From Raoultibacter phocaeensis (lineage in GTDB: Bacteria; Actinomycetota; Coriobacteriia; Coriobacteriales; Eggerthellaceae): a stretch of 64,000 nucleotides of DNA. Each line of letters opens with the position of its first letter. Within the stretch, counting starts at the first letter, position 1. A program made the position numbers and the translations under genes. The stretch lies in the NCBI RefSeq assembly GCF_901411515.1, contig NZ_CABDUX010000002.1:744001-808000 (forward strand), read 5' to 3'. The notes under the pieces were generated by a model, which worked only from the letters and a program-made list of their open reading frames with translations, was not told where the DNA came from and did not search any database. Positions 1 through 9,732 of this stretch are shown piece after piece.

Positions 1-843
1 GACATGATCGATACCTTCCTTCCGTCCTTGTGCGGCAAACGGGGCGCCCGCGCCGTCCTTCTCGTCATTCGTCTCATCGGCGCCTTCGATAGCGCCTTTC
101 TCCTCAAGCTCTTCGACCCAGGCGGCATGCTCGTGCTTGGCGTGATCGAGCGGCAGATAGCCGGTGAACATCGATTTCAGCGTCTTCCACGAAACCGGCA
201 GGATTGCTCCGAAGAACACGTGCGCGAGGAAGAACAGAAGCATGAGCGCCGCGGAGATGTCGTGGATCCATGTGATTGCGTTCATGAAGCCCTCGGGAAG
301 CGCGATCGCGTGCGCGAGCACTTTGAACAAGCCGCTCACCAGCACCGCAACGGTTGCCACAATGGCGAGGATGAACGCCATGCGCTCGCTTTCGAAGTAC
401 TTCGCCTCTTTGGGATACGTGCACTTCTTGACGCCGAGCAGGCTTCCGTAGTGGTTGAGCGTATAGGTGATGGCGTTTTTAGTGGGCATGTGCTCGCCGA
501 AGCGCCAGCGCGAGATGATGGTGTTCCCGAGCCAGTAGAACGTGCCGAACAAAAACAGCAGCGCGAACACGAAATGCACGTTGAACCACAGCGCAGTTGA
601 GGCGTCGGTCGTCACGAACGCGGGGGTGAACCTCGTTCCGAGGATGATGCCCGACACGAGCAGCAGCGCCGTGCCGAGCGCATGGGTCCAATGCGATACA
701 CGCGCGGGCCCATCGTGTCTCAGTATCCGGTTTCCCCTGATGACGGGGTCTTGACGCTTGCTCAAGCCCGCCACCAGTAATCCTAAGAAGGGGGCCGCGA
801 ATACGAGCCAGGTGAATTGGTCGAACAAAAGCGTTTCCTGCAT
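1..843 (-). CDS. Formate dehydrogenase-type cytochrome b (gamma) subunit, 3' end cut off by window edge
   Basis: The reading frame is open from an ATG at 843 to the window edge (281 codons, no stop). The protein starts MQETLLFDQFTWLVF and has several hydrophobic helices: about residues 8-24, 50-66, 80-100, 145-165 and 183-205. Histidines sit in the pattern of diheme cytochrome b subunits: RxxHDGPARVSHWTHALG near residues 44-60, VHFVF, and a late WIHDISAALMLLFFLAHVF. The FdhI/b556 family anchors formate dehydrogenase and passes electrons to quinone. The visible C-terminal part is charged, Glu/Lys/Asp-rich and probably cytoplasmic, and is longer than in the E. coli protein. The rest of the complex should lie to the left of or beyond the edge. 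The assignment to formate rather than another respiratory dehydrogenase is an inference. Confidence 0.72.
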   Translation of the reverse strand, partial: MQETLLFDQFTWLVFAAPFLGLLVAGLSKRQDPVIRGNRILRHDGPARVSHWTHALGTALLLVSGIILGTRFTPAFVTTDASTALWFNVHFVFALLFLFGTFYWLGNTIISRWRFGEHMPTKNAITYTLNHYGSLLGVKKCTYPKEAKYFESERMAFILAIVATVAVLVSGLFKVLAHAIALPEGFMNAITWIHDISAALMLLFFLAHVFFGAILPVSWKTLKSMFTGYLPLDHAKHEHAAWVEELEEKGAIEGADETNDEKDGAGAPFAAQGRKEGIDHV

Positions 844-1267
844 CCCTGCTCCTCTCGATTACTCGTCTATGCATGGATTAGTATAGAAACGGCAGGCGAG
901 AGGCCCAATGTGGCGGAAATGAACAGCGCTCAGCGTTTTCTGCGCAGACAGGGTGGTGCTACCTGTTCAAAATGAACAGCAAACGAAGCGAATGGGAGAG
1001 CATGGTGCCGAATCGGCGGTAAACGTGTGCCAGCCGTTCGCCAAACGAGCCGCGATCAAGCCTTGAAACCGGATCCGTTTTCGGTTTCGGGAAGGGTTTT
1101 CGCCCCCTTCGCTCGGCAATCGGCGCGTTTCGGGGCATCGGGGGTAGTAAATGCAGCCCTTGTTTGGCCGCTCGTCCGAGAAAAGCGACCGATGAATACG
1201 TAAGCGGGTTCGTGGGAAACGGGTCGGATAGCGCAAGGGCGCATGCTTCGAAGCGATGCGGGTGCAG
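844..1267. other. Intergenic region without a supported gene
   Basis: No reading frame here looks like a protein. Two small dyads are visible: GAAACCG/CGGTTTC at 1065-1071/1082-1088 and GAAGGG/CCCTTC at 1091-1096/1105-1110. They lie on the 3' side of the minus-strand gene that ends at 1268. Neither is followed by a T-run on that strand, so I do not call them terminators. Confidence 0.4.
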
Positions 1268-2545
1268 CTAGAGGTTGCGGGAGAGCTCCTCGACTCCCTC
1301 GTCGGCGATGAATACGAACGCCTTGCCGCGCTGCTCGGCACGCAGGTATCCCGCTTCGGAGAGTTCAACGAGGTCGCGCCGGGCCGTTGCGTATGAAATC
1401 CGGTGTTTTTCCTGGTGGTAGCGGATATGGAATTCCGCAAGAGGCGTGCGTAGGGCCCGGGCGAGGATGGAGCGCTGCCGGTGGTTGAACCGCGCATCGG
1501 AGGAGAGCATGCTTTTCGCCGCGGAATCTTTGTCCGCCACCCCGGTGATGCGGGCTTCCGCTTCGTCGAGTGCGACTTTCATGCATTGCGCGGAAAGCGT
1601 GTGGTGTACGGTCAGATCGCAGCAGGTGCGCCTGAGCGTGCTTTCGTATTCAGCGGGGCTGCAGAGCGTGCGGTCGCCGAGTTTCCTATCAAGCCACCTG
1701 AGCTTTGCATGCGAGACGGGCACAAGGGCGAGGACGGGCAGGTCGTGCTTGAGGAAGAACAGCCTCGATGCGAGCGAGGCGACAAGCGAACTCGCAAAAC
1801 CGAACGGTTCGTGGTAGCGGATTGCGTCGGCAACGAGGTTGCCCTGCATGACGAGGAGGTCCTCGTCGTCTCCGCTCGCATTGGCGTACTCCATGATCGC
1901 ATCGAGCTGATGCTGCACGATGTTCCACGTCTGCTCGTCGATGGCCCCCGCCGAAGCTATAGAGAGCGATTCGATGTCATCGGGTGCGAGGCCTTCGGTC
2001 AGGCGCTCGTAGAACGAGCCCAAGAGCGATCGGGAAAACGGTTCGCGTACGAACAAGGGCAAGTCCTGATCGACGAGCACGGCGTTTGCGACGGCCCGTT
2101 CCGCAGGATGATCGGGCAGCGTTCCTAGCCGCACGTGCATTTCGAGGTGGTCGCAATCGACGGAATGCCGTGAAAGCCGCAATGCTGCAACGTACTCGGC
2201 CAAGCGCAATCCAAGCGTGAACGAACGGTCCGCATGGTCGAGCAGAACCTCGCAAAACGACGATTCCTTCGCACTGAGCCGCTCGATCGCATCGACGAGG
2301 TCGCTCAGCTCATGGGTGCGCCGATACCAAAGTAGGTTTCCATCCTCGTCATCGAACAGGTGGACCCCGATGCACTGCCCGATAGAGCCGAGCATGTCCC
2401 AAACAGCGAGCGGACTCATGTCCGGCGGCAAAGGATGCGCGAGAAACGTGTCCCACGTCATAGCTTCGCGCTGCGAAAGCCGCAGAAGCGCGCGAAAACT
2501 GCGATCATGTATGATCTCGGTCAATGTCGGTGCACGGTCGTCCAA
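1268..2545 (-). CDS. Winged-helix protein with degenerate Fic-like region
   Basis: A 425-residue protein of unknown function. I start it at TTG 2545 because AGGGGGT lies 6 bases upstream; the frame itself is open further upstream. The C-terminal ~65 residues (NHRQRSILARAL...ISYATARRDLVELSEAGYL) match the winged helix seen at the end of many Fic proteins and DeoR-like regulators. The middle contains YHEPF-GFASSLVASLASRLFFLKHDLPVLALVPVS, spaced like the Fic core HPFxxGNGR and its following helix, but the GNGR residues are absent. If this is a Fic fold it cannot AMPylate in the usual way. It is a single gene with its own start region, facing away from tig. DNA binding is likely from the winged helix; the role is unknown. 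Confidence 0.5.
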   Translation of the reverse strand: MDDRAPTLTEIIHDRSFRALLRLSQREAMTWDTFLAHPLPPDMSPLAVWDMLGSIGQCIGVHLFDDEDGNLLWYRRTHELSDLVDAIERLSAKESSFCEVLLDHADRSFTLGLRLAEYVAALRLSRHSVDCDHLEMHVRLGTLPDHPAERAVANAVLVDQDLPLFVREPFSRSLLGSFYERLTEGLAPDDIESLSIASAGAIDEQTWNIVQHQLDAIMEYANASGDDEDLLVMQGNLVADAIRYHEPFGFASSLVASLASRLFFLKHDLPVLALVPVSHAKLRWLDRKLGDRTLCSPAEYESTLRRTCCDLTVHHTLSAQCMKVALDEAEARITGVADKDSAAKSMLSSDARFNHRQRSILARALRTPLAEFHIRYHQEKHRISYATARRDLVELSEAGYLRAEQRGKAFVFIADEGVEELSRNL

Positions 2546-2960
2546 CGTAGTACCCCCTGGCAGGCCCGCTCGGCTGTGCGCCGTGCTGCCTGCCATCCAT
2601 CGATGCTGTGTGAGCCTCGTCGCCAAGTAAGAGATTACTATAGGCCCTCGTGCTCCGAGTGTGCGAATACGGTGGATGGACGTTTCAAGGCGAAGGAGGC
2701 CTTTGCTACACCGATAAGCGTACGCACGGTAACCGGTTGGCATCCGAATCGTCAGTTTGATGTGTTCGTGCACGTTCGTTCTTTCTCATTCTAACCATAT
2801 GTGCGATAATTCCGTTTCGGTATGCTTTAAGCCGTGGGATACCGCGTTTCACGTGGGATGCTACGAGGCCATGATCGGGGGTTGCCCCGGCTGCTTCAAA
2901 GGGGCGTTGCAGACCGCGTTTATGCCGCAAGGCAGCAATGGAAGATGGAAGGAAAACTAC
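2546..2960. other. Divergent control region between the Fic-like gene and tig
   Basis: This 415-bp region carries both divergent start regions. A candidate -10 (GATAAT, 2805-2810) lies upstream of tig, but the matching -35 position (about 2782) is weak. A second AT-rich hexamer, TATGCT, is at 2821-2826. I see no RNA gene. Confidence 0.35.
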
Positions 2961-4454
2961 GTGGAAACAAAAGTCGAGGCATTGAAGGACAACCAAGTCA
3001 AACTGACCGTCACGATCGATGCCAAAGAGATCGATGATCGCATCAAGAAAACCTACAAGGATTTCGCCTACAAGTACAATTTCCCGGGCTTTCGCCGCGG
3101 CAAGGCTCCGCGTCCGGTCATCGACAACGCCCTCGGCGCTGAAGCCGTTCCGGCGACGGTGACCGATGCCGTGTTGAACGAGACGTATCCTGTCGCCGTG
3201 GACGAGGCTCTGCTCTATCCCGTTTCGCAGCCGCAGTTCGAAGATCAGTCCTCGCTCGTCGAGGCCGGCAAGCCCTTCACGTACGTTGCCACCGTATCGG
3301 TCAAACCCGAGTTCGAGCTTTCGAGCTACGAGCCGGTTGAGATCGAGCTTCCCTGCGAGCATGCTACCGACGAGGAGATCGCCGATCAGATCGATCAGCT
3401 TCGCGAGCACTATTACTCGTTCGAAGATGCGCCTGCGAGCGCCAAGATCGAAGAGGGCGGTTACGCCGACCTCGCCATGACCGCTACCGGTTCTGACGGC
3501 GAAGCGCTCGAATCGCTGACGACCGAATCGCGTCTGTACGGCCTTGGCGTGGGCCTCTTCCCCGAGTCCTTCGATGCGGAGCTTATCGGCCTCAAGAAGG
3601 GGCAGAAGAAGAGCTTCGACATCGACATCACGGGCGATTCCTCCATGATGGTATCCTCGCTTGCCGAAAAAACCGACTCGATCCACTTCGACATAGAGGT
3701 GCTCGCGGTCAAGAAAAAGGACCTTCCTGAGGTAACCGACGAGTGGGCAAAGGATACGCTCGGGTTCGAGAACGTCGAAGATCTGAAAACCCGTATCGCC
3801 GAGTCCATCGAAAAGCAGAAGGCCGATATGCTTCCGGGCATGAAGGAGAACGCGTGCCTGAACGTGCTCGCCGAGCGCCTCGAGGGCGAAGCTCCCGAGT
3901 CGATGGTCGAATCGAACGAAGCCGACCTGCTCAAATCGTTCTTCCAGCAGCTGCAGCAGCAGTCCATGAGCTTCGATGTGTACCTCATGCAGCAGGGCAT
4001 CACCGCCGACCAGTTCAAGGAAGACGTGAAAAAGCAGTCCACCGACATCGCCAAGCAGGATCTCGCGCTCGATGCGTGGGCCCGCCACGCGAAGATGGAA
4101 GTGACCGACCAGGAGCTCACCGACGAGTTCGCCAAGAGCGGCGTTGAGGATCCTGAGGCCCTCGAGGCCGAGTGGCGTGCCAACGGCCAGATGCACATGC
4201 TTCGCCAGGGCATCTTGCGCACGCGCGCCGTCACCGAGGTCATGGATACGGCGAACGTGACCGAGCTTACCGGCCCGAAGAAGGACGAAGACAAGGCCGA
4301 GAAGAAGCCTGCCAAGAAAGCCGCTGCAAAGAAGACCGCCAAGAAGGACGAAGCGGGTGCCGAAGCGGAAGAGAAGAAGGCTCCTGCGAAGAAAAAGGCC
4401 CCGGCCAAGAAGGCCGAAAAGAAGGAAACCGACGCCGAAGAGGCGAAGGAATAG
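2961..4454 (+). CDS. tig: Trigger factor chaperone (peptidyl-prolyl isomerase)
   Basis: A ribosome-bound chaperone that shields nascent chains and catalyses prolyl isomerisation; 497 residues from GTG 2961, chosen because GGAAGGAAAA lies just upstream. The N-terminal ribosome-binding domain shows the signature [16 protein letters not shown] (about residues 43-58), followed by the FKBP-like domain and the helical C-terminal domain. An unusual Lys/Ala/Glu-rich tail of about 58 residues (440-497), built from [11 protein letters not shown]-like units, resembles histone H1 tails and is not part of the E. coli protein. It is followed after 71 bp by clpP-clpX, the usual order. Folding and proteolysis genes are thus grouped. 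Confidence 0.96.
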   Translation: METKVEALKDNQVKLTVTIDAKEIDDRIKKTYKDFAYKYNFPGFRRGKAPRPVIDNALGAEAVPATVTDAVLNETYPVAVDEALLYPVSQPQFEDQSSLVEAGKPFTYVATVSVKPEFELSSYEPVEIELPCEHATDEEIADQIDQLREHYYSFEDAPASAKIEEGGYADLAMTATGSDGEALESLTTESRLYGLGVGLFPESFDAELIGLKKGQKKSFDIDITGDSSMMVSSLAEKTDSIHFDIEVLAVKKKDLPEVTDEWAKDTLGFENVEDLKTRIAESIEKQKADMLPGMKENACLNVLAERLEGEAPESMVESNEADLLKSFFQQLQQQSMSFDVYLMQQGITADQFKEDVKKQSTDIAKQDLALDAWARHAKMEVTDQELTDEFAKSGVEDPEALEAEWRANGQMHMLRQGILRTRAVTEVMDTANVTELTGPKKDEDKAEKKPAKKAAAKKTAKKDEAGAEAEEKKAPAKKKAPAKKAEKKETDAEEAKE

Positions 4455-4525
4455 AACAAGCATACCGATCAAGCAATCAAGCATATGAGAGTCAGGCGGA
4501 TCTATCCGCCGGAAACGAGGCATAC

Positions 4526-5167
4526 ATGACATCGAACATCCAACCCGCAACCTCAGCGCTCATCCCTTACGTCATCGAGCAATCGCCGCGCGGGGAGCGC
4601 AGCTACGACATCTACTCTCGCCTGCTCAATGATCGCATCATCTTTTTGGGCGAGCAGATCGACGACAACGTTGCCAACTCGGTGGTGGCGCAGATGCTCC
4701 ATCTGGCGAACTCCGATCCCGACAAGGACATCTCGCTCTACATCAACTCGCCCGGAGGCTCGGTTACAGCCGGGCTCGCGATTCTCGACACGATGAACTT
4801 CATCAAGTGCGACGTGTCGACGATCTGCCTCGGCGAATGCGCATCGATGGCCGCCGTGCTGTTGAGTTCGGGCACCAAGGGAAAGAGGCTCTGCCTGCCC
4901 AACTCAATGGTGCTCATCCATCAGCCTTCGGGCGGAGCGCAGGGCCAGCAGACCGAGATCGCGATCGTTGCGGACTTCATGTTCAAGACACGCGAGCGCC
5001 TGAACAAGATCCTCGCGGATAACACGGGCCAATCGCTCGAGACCATTCAAAACGATACCGAGCGCGACAACTACATGACCGCCGAAGAGGCGAAGGCGTA
5101 CGGGCTCGTGGACGACATCGTGAAGTCCCAGGCCGTCGTGAGCGATGACAAGAAAAGCGAAGAGTAA
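4526..5167 (+). CDS. clpP: ATP-dependent Clp protease proteolytic subunit
   Basis: A serine peptidase that forms the tetradecameric chamber used with ClpX. It has 213 residues; the start at 4526 is set by GAGG five bases upstream. The catalytic triad can be read: Ser107 in GECASMAA, His132 in LIHQPSG and Asp181 in ERDNYM. The oxyanion loop SPGGSV (75-80) is present. The stop codon overlaps the clpX start by one base (TAATG), so the two are translationally coupled. This is the main housekeeping ClpP; no second copy is in the window. Confidence 0.97.
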   Translation: MTSNIQPATSALIPYVIEQSPRGERSYDIYSRLLNDRIIFLGEQIDDNVANSVVAQMLHLANSDPDKDISLYINSPGGSVTAGLAILDTMNFIKCDVSTICLGECASMAAVLLSSGTKGKRLCLPNSMVLIHQPSGGAQGQQTEIAIVADFMFKTRERLNKILADNTGQSLETIQNDTERDNYMTAEEAKAYGLVDDIVKSQAVVSDDKKSEE

Positions 5168-6579
5168 TGCCTAACGATAGGATCGACGGGCGCGACGCCG
5201 GATACGGGATGGAGCAGGATCCCCGTGATATCGCGTGCGCCTTCTGCGGCAAAGCGCCGCACCAGGTATCGGCCATGATATCGGGGCCGGGCGGCATCTA
5301 CATCTGCGACGAGTGCATTTCGGTGTGCGCGGATGCTATGATGCGCGATATGGGTCTCAACAACGCGTCGGGGGATATGGATTCCCCGACGCCTGTTGCC
5401 TACGGCAAGGGTGGTACCGCCGCCCGCCACGCGCGCGGTTCCATCGAGCCGAGCGTCATCGAGCCCGAACCCGAAGACATCCTCGCCGATCTGCCAACGC
5501 CCCATGAGCTCTACGAAGAGCTTTCCGAGCACGTAGTGGGGCAGGAAACAGCGAAACGCGCCCTGTCCGTTGCCGTGTACAACCACTACAAGCGCATCAG
5601 CCTCGACGAGGATCTCGACGACGACGATGTGGAGATAGCGAAGAGCAACATCCTTCTGCTTGGGCCCACCGGTTCGGGAAAGACGCTCCTTGCCCAAACG
5701 CTCGCCCGCACGCTGCAGGTTCCGTTCGCCATAGCGGACGCGACCACGCTCACCGAGGCGGGCTATGTGGGCGAGGATGTGGAGAACATCCTGTTGAAGC
5801 TCATCACCGCAGCCGACTTTGATGTATCGCGTGCCGAAATCGGCATCATCTACATCGACGAGATCGACAAGATCGCGCGTAAGGCCGAAAACCTTTCGAT
5901 CACGCGCGACGTGTCGGGCGAGGGCGTGCAGCAGGCGCTTCTCAAGATCGTCGAGGGCACCGAGGCGAGTGTGCCGCCGCAAGGGGGGCGCAAGCACCCC
6001 CAGCAGGAGCTCATCCATATCGATACGACGAACATCCTGTTCATACTGGGTGGGGCGTTCGTGGGACTGTCCGACATCATCGGCCAGCGCGTCGGAAAGA
6101 CCGGGCTCGGGTTCAACGCGGAGCCGCCGAAGGCCAAGAAGCAGACCGAAGAGGAGCTGCTCGCACGCGTGCTGCCCGAAGACCTCAACAAGTACGGCAT
6201 GATCCCCGAGTTCGTCGGGCGCATCCCGGTGATCACCTCGCTCAAGGAACTTTCGGAGGATGATCTGGTGCGCATCCTCACCGAACCGAAGAACGCGCTT
6301 GTCAAACAGTACACGCGCATGTTCGAGTTCGAAGACGCCGATCTCGTGTTCGAGCCCGATGCCCTGCGCGCCATCGCGCGCGAAGCGGTAAGCCACGGCA
6401 CGGGCGCGCGCGGTCTGCGCTCCATCATGGAACGCGTGCTGCTCGATGTGATGTATGATCTGCCCGAACAGGAAGGCGCGTCGAGCGTCGTCGTACGGGA
6501 AAGCGATATCACGGGCGAAACGAAGCCCGAGATCGTAGCGGTGAAGGTATCGAAGCGCAAGCCCAAGCGAAGCGCCTAA
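5167..6579 (+). CDS. clpX: Clp protease ATP-binding subunit ClpX
   Basis: An AAA+ unfoldase that recognises tagged substrates and feeds ClpP. It has 470 residues, somewhat longer than E. coli ClpX because of linker insertions. The N-terminal zinc-binding domain has four cysteines (C24, C27, C47, C50). Walker A GPTGSGKT is at 166-173 and Walker B IYIDEID at about 228-234. The start ATG overlaps the clpP stop by one base. A hairpin terminator follows at 6597-6631. Confidence 0.97.
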   Translation: MPNDRIDGRDAGYGMEQDPRDIACAFCGKAPHQVSAMISGPGGIYICDECISVCADAMMRDMGLNNASGDMDSPTPVAYGKGGTAARHARGSIEPSVIEPEPEDILADLPTPHELYEELSEHVVGQETAKRALSVAVYNHYKRISLDEDLDDDDVEIAKSNILLLGPTGSGKTLLAQTLARTLQVPFAIADATTLTEAGYVGEDVENILLKLITAADFDVSRAEIGIIYIDEIDKIARKAENLSITRDVSGEGVQQALLKIVEGTEASVPPQGGRKHPQQELIHIDTTNILFILGGAFVGLSDIIGQRVGKTGLGFNAEPPKAKKQTEEELLARVLPEDLNKYGMIPEFVGRIPVITSLKELSEDDLVRILTEPKNALVKQYTRMFEFEDADLVFEPDALRAIAREAVSHGTGARGLRSIMERVLLDVMYDLPEQEGASSVVVRESDITGETKPEIVAVKVSKRKPKRSA

Positions 6580-6596
6580 ACGCAAAGCGGAAATCG

Positions 6597-6631
6597 GGCG
6601 GGCGCGGCTTTGAGCTTTGCGCCCGCCTTTT
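6597..6631 (+). terminator. Rho-independent terminator after clpX
   Basis: A perfect 9-bp GC stem (GGCGGGCGC 6597-6605 with GCGCCCGCC 6619-6627), a 13-base loop and a short TTTT tail. It separates the tig-clpP-clpX group from valS. Confidence 0.8.
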
Positions 6632-6654
6632 GCATTCAGGGATAAGAGGAGACT

Positions 6655-9339
6655 ATGTCGGAAGAGAAGAACAACGAGCAGGCGAAGAAGCGGGTCGACT
6701 ACGATTTCGCCGCGCACGAACGCCCCCTTATCGAGGCCTGGGAGAAGCAGGGCTACTTCAAGCGCACCCCGGGTTTCGGGGAGCATGAGGGCGATGCGTA
6801 CACGATCGTCATTCCTCCCCCCAACATCACCGGCGCGCTCCATATGGGCCACGCCCTGAACGACACCATCCAGGATACCTGCATCCGCCGTGCGCGCATG
6901 CAGGGCTACCAAGCCAGGTGGATCCTCGGCACCGACCATGCGGGCATCGCCACGCAGACCAAGGTGGACAAGAAGCTTGCCGACGAGGGCATATCGAGGC
7001 TCGAGATCGGGCGCGAGGCGTTCGTCGAGGCGTGCTACGACTGGTACCGCGAATACGGTGCAACCATCGTGAACCAAATCAAGGGCATGGGCTGCTCATG
7101 CGATTACTCCGACGAGCATTTCACGCTCGAGCCAGCGTACGTGAAAGCCGTGCGCCAGGTCTTCGTCGACTGGTATCGCGACGATCTCATCTACCGCGGT
7201 AAGCGCATCGTCAACTGGTGTCCGAGCTGCACGACGGCCATTGCCGATGACGAGGCGGAGTACGTGGACGAAGCGGGGCACCTGTGGTACCTGCGTTACC
7301 CCCTTACCGAGCCGGTGGATGGCATGGACTACATCGTTGTGGCCACCACGCGCCCCGAAACCATGCTCGGCGATACGGGCGTTGCGGTGAGTCCGAAAGA
7401 TGAATCGAAGAAGGCGCTCGTTGGGCGTTCGGTTATGCTGCCGCTCGTGGATCGCGAGATACCCATCTTCAGCGATTTCCATGTGGATCCCGAATTCGGC
7501 ACCGGATTTGTGAAGGTCACGCCCGCGCACGATCCGAACGATTACGCGATGGGCGAGCGCAACGGCCTTGAGCGCATCAACATCTTCGACGAGAACGCGG
7601 TTGTGGTCGAAGGTTATGGCGAGTTCTCGGGTATGACGCGCGACGAGGCCCGCGAGGCCGTGGTGGCGAAGTTCGAAGAGCTCGGGCTGCTCGATCACGT
7701 CGAGGAGCACGACCATTCGGTCATGACGTGCTACCGCTGCCACACGAAGCTCGAGCCATGGCTCTCCGAGCAATGGTTCGTTGCCGTGGACGGGTTGAAG
7801 CGCGATGCTGCCCGCGTGGTTGAGGACGGGTCGGTGGCGTTTTATCCCGAGCGCTGGAAGCAGGTCTATCTCGACTGGATGGAAAACCTCAAGGATTGGT
7901 GCATCTCGCGGCAGCTGTGGTGGGGGCATCGCATCCCGATGTTCTACTGCGACGCGTGCGGCTGGGAAGATGCGAGCGTCGAGGATATCGAGGTATGTCC
8001 TGTGTGCGGCGCCCCTGTTCGCCAGGACGACGATGTGCTCGACACCTGGTTCTCTTCGCAGCTCTGGCCGTTCGCCACGATGGGGTGGCCCGAAGCGGGC
8101 ATGGATGCGCCCGAGATCAAGCTCGCGTACCCCACCCAAGTGCTTTCGACCGCCCGCGATATCATGGGGTTGTGGGTGGCGCGCATGGTCATGTCGTCGA
8201 TGTATTGCTGCAAGGAGATTCCCTTCGAGAACGTCATCATCCACCCGACGGTCATGGCGGCGGACGGCAAGCCGATGAGCAAGTCGCGCGGCAACGGCGT
8301 CGATCCTTTGCGCCTCATGGAGGATTACGGTGCCGATGGCATGCGCTTCGGTCTCCTTATGCAGGTGACCGGCGCCCAAGACCTCAAGTTCAACGAAGCG
8401 AAGCTCGAAAGCAGCCGTAACTTCGCGAACAAGATCAGAAACGCCGCGCGGTTCGTGATGATGAACCTGGACGGCTTTGAACCGGGCGAGCCCGAGCCGG
8501 TGACCCCTGCCGACCGGTGGATATTCTCGCGCCTTGCGGGGCTGGTGGCCCGCATCGACGGGGCGTTCGCGCGCTTCGAGTTCGGTGAGATCACCCGCGA
8601 GCTCTACACGTTTTTCTGGAACGAGTTCTGCGATTGGTACATCGAGTTCTCGAAGAGCCGCCTGAACGGTTCGGCCGAGGACCGCGCTGCGTGCCAGCGT
8701 AACCTCGTGTTCGTGCTCGATACGGCGCTCAGGCTTCTGCATCCCATCATGCCGTTTGTGACCGAGGAGATATACCAGGAGCTGCCCGTCGACAAGGCGG
8801 ATGCTCCGTACCTGATCATAGCCTCGTGGCCCGACGCTTCCGCGCTTGCGCGCTACGTTGACGCCGATGCCGAGCGCGCCATCACCATGGTGACCGAGAC
8901 GGTGTCGGGGATCCGCTCGACCCGCTCGCGCTACGGCATCACGCCGAAGACAGCGCTTTCGGTGGTCGTTAAAGCGGATGCGCACGATGTAGAGCTGCTC
9001 GACGCGCAGCGACAGCTCGTCGCCGACATGGCGAATGTGGACGACCTTGTGATTGCGGCCGATGCCGAGAAGCCCGCCGAATCGGGCATCGCGCTCGCCG
9101 CGGGCCTCGAGGTCTACATCGTGCTAGCGGGGCTTGTCGATTTCGAGGCCGAGCGTGCTCGCCTCGAGAAGGAGCGGGCGAAGGTTGCGGCCGACGCGGC
9201 GAAGCTCGAGAAGAAGCTTTCGAACCCGGGCTTTCTTGCGAAAGCGGCACCCGAGATCGTCGAGAAGGACCGCGCGAAGTGCACCGAGCTCACCGATATG
9301 CTCGCCCGCATCGAAGGACAGCTTGCCGAAATATGGTAG
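6655..9339 (+). CDS. valS: Valyl-tRNA synthetase
   Basis: A class I synthetase that charges tRNA-Val; 894 residues, normal for the family. AGAGGAG stands just upstream of ATG 6655. The HIGH motif appears as HMGH (63-66) after PPPNITGAL, and KMSKS as KPMSKS (about 539-544). The CP1 editing domain is present, as is the C-terminal coiled coil rich in Glu/Lys (last ~65 residues). The gene stands between terminators, so it is probably transcribed alone. Confidence 0.97.
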   Translation: MSEEKNNEQAKKRVDYDFAAHERPLIEAWEKQGYFKRTPGFGEHEGDAYTIVIPPPNITGALHMGHALNDTIQDTCIRRARMQGYQARWILGTDHAGIATQTKVDKKLADEGISRLEIGREAFVEACYDWYREYGATIVNQIKGMGCSCDYSDEHFTLEPAYVKAVRQVFVDWYRDDLIYRGKRIVNWCPSCTTAIADDEAEYVDEAGHLWYLRYPLTEPVDGMDYIVVATTRPETMLGDTGVAVSPKDESKKALVGRSVMLPLVDREIPIFSDFHVDPEFGTGFVKVTPAHDPNDYAMGERNGLERINIFDENAVVVEGYGEFSGMTRDEAREAVVAKFEELGLLDHVEEHDHSVMTCYRCHTKLEPWLSEQWFVAVDGLKRDAARVVEDGSVAFYPERWKQVYLDWMENLKDWCISRQLWWGHRIPMFYCDACGWEDASVEDIEVCPVCGAPVRQDDDVLDTWFSSQLWPFATMGWPEAGMDAPEIKLAYPTQVLSTARDIMGLWVARMVMSSMYCCKEIPFENVIIHPTVMAADGKPMSKSRGNGVDPLRLMEDYGADGMRFGLLMQVTGAQDLKFNEAKLESSRNFANKIRNAARFVMMNLDGFEPGEPEPVTPADRWIFSRLAGLVARIDGAFARFEFGEITRELYTFFWNEFCDWYIEFSKSRLNGSAEDRAACQRNLVFVLDTALRLLHPIMPFVTEEIYQELPVDKADAPYLIIASWPDASALARYVDADAERAITMVTETVSGIRSTRSRYGITPKTALSVVVKADAHDVELLDAQRQLVADMANVDDLVIAADAEKPAESGIALAAGLEVYIVLAGLVDFEAERARLEKERAKVAADAAKLEKKLSNPGFLAKAAPEIVEKDRAKCTELTDMLARIEGQLAEIW

Positions 9340-9361
9340 GGCGCTGCAACATTCAGGCGAA

Positions 9362-9396
9362 AGCGGCTGCATCGTTTCGGCGACGGTGCAGCCGCT
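9362..9396 (+). terminator. Hairpin downstream of valS
   Basis: A perfect 10-bp stem (AGCGGCTGCA 9362-9371 with TGCAGCCGCT 9387-9396) and a 15-base loop, followed by the T-poor TCGTTGTG. It is the first of two hairpins after valS. Confidence 0.6.
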
Positions 9397-9413
9397 TCGT
9401 TGTGTGCACAGTG

Positions 9414-9460
9414 TCGCCCGAAAAACACGGATTAGGCGCAAGAACCGTGTTTTTGGGCGA
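9414..9460. repeat. Long inverted repeat, possible bidirectional terminator
   Basis: The arms are TCGCCCGAAAAACACGG (9414-9430) and CCGTGTTTTTGGGCGA (9445-9460). They pair over 16 bp with a single bulged G and a 14-base loop. The A5/T5 blocks inside the stem give a T-run in either direction, so it could stop transcription from both sides. See findings. Confidence 0.6.
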
Positions 9461-9617
9461 TACTGTTATCCGCGCTTGAGCCTCCGACGCTCGCACTTCA
9501 CCGTCAGTCGGCTCCCGGCTTTCGGTGTCCACCAAGGTTCGCTGCGCGACATCTTTGGACGACCTGTGGAAAGGCGCATCCCCCCATCGGTTTTCCGAGG
9601 AAATTAGGGGTATCTAC

Positions 9618-9645
9618 TTGGCGTGCATAGGTTCTTTGTTACAAT
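9618..9645 (+). promoter_or_regulatory. Promoter of the zinc-ribbon membrane protein gene
   Basis: TTGGCG (9618-9623), a 16-base spacer and TACAAT (9640-9645), with TG one base ahead of the -10 (extended -10). The gene starts at 9733. Confidence 0.6.
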
Positions 9646-9732
9646 AGGGCACTGTGTCGGCGCAGATGGTCGACTCGTGCGCGTTAAAAACGGCCTGTGC
9701 CGCGCGCGCTGACCGAGGAAAACGAGGTTACC

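Noticed and set aside
4-600. 198-codon plus-strand frame at the left edge
   Set aside because: It is the reverse of the cytochrome b gene, whose translation has clear membrane helices and heme histidines; the plus frame is Arg/Glu/His-rich without domains.
2706-4550. 614-codon minus-strand frame opposite tig
   Set aside because: A mirror frame of trigger factor caused by codon bias; no recognisable motif and an implausible composition.
5071-7077. 668-codon minus-strand frame opposite clpX and valS
   Set aside because: It spans two well-supported genes and their terminator; a shadow frame.
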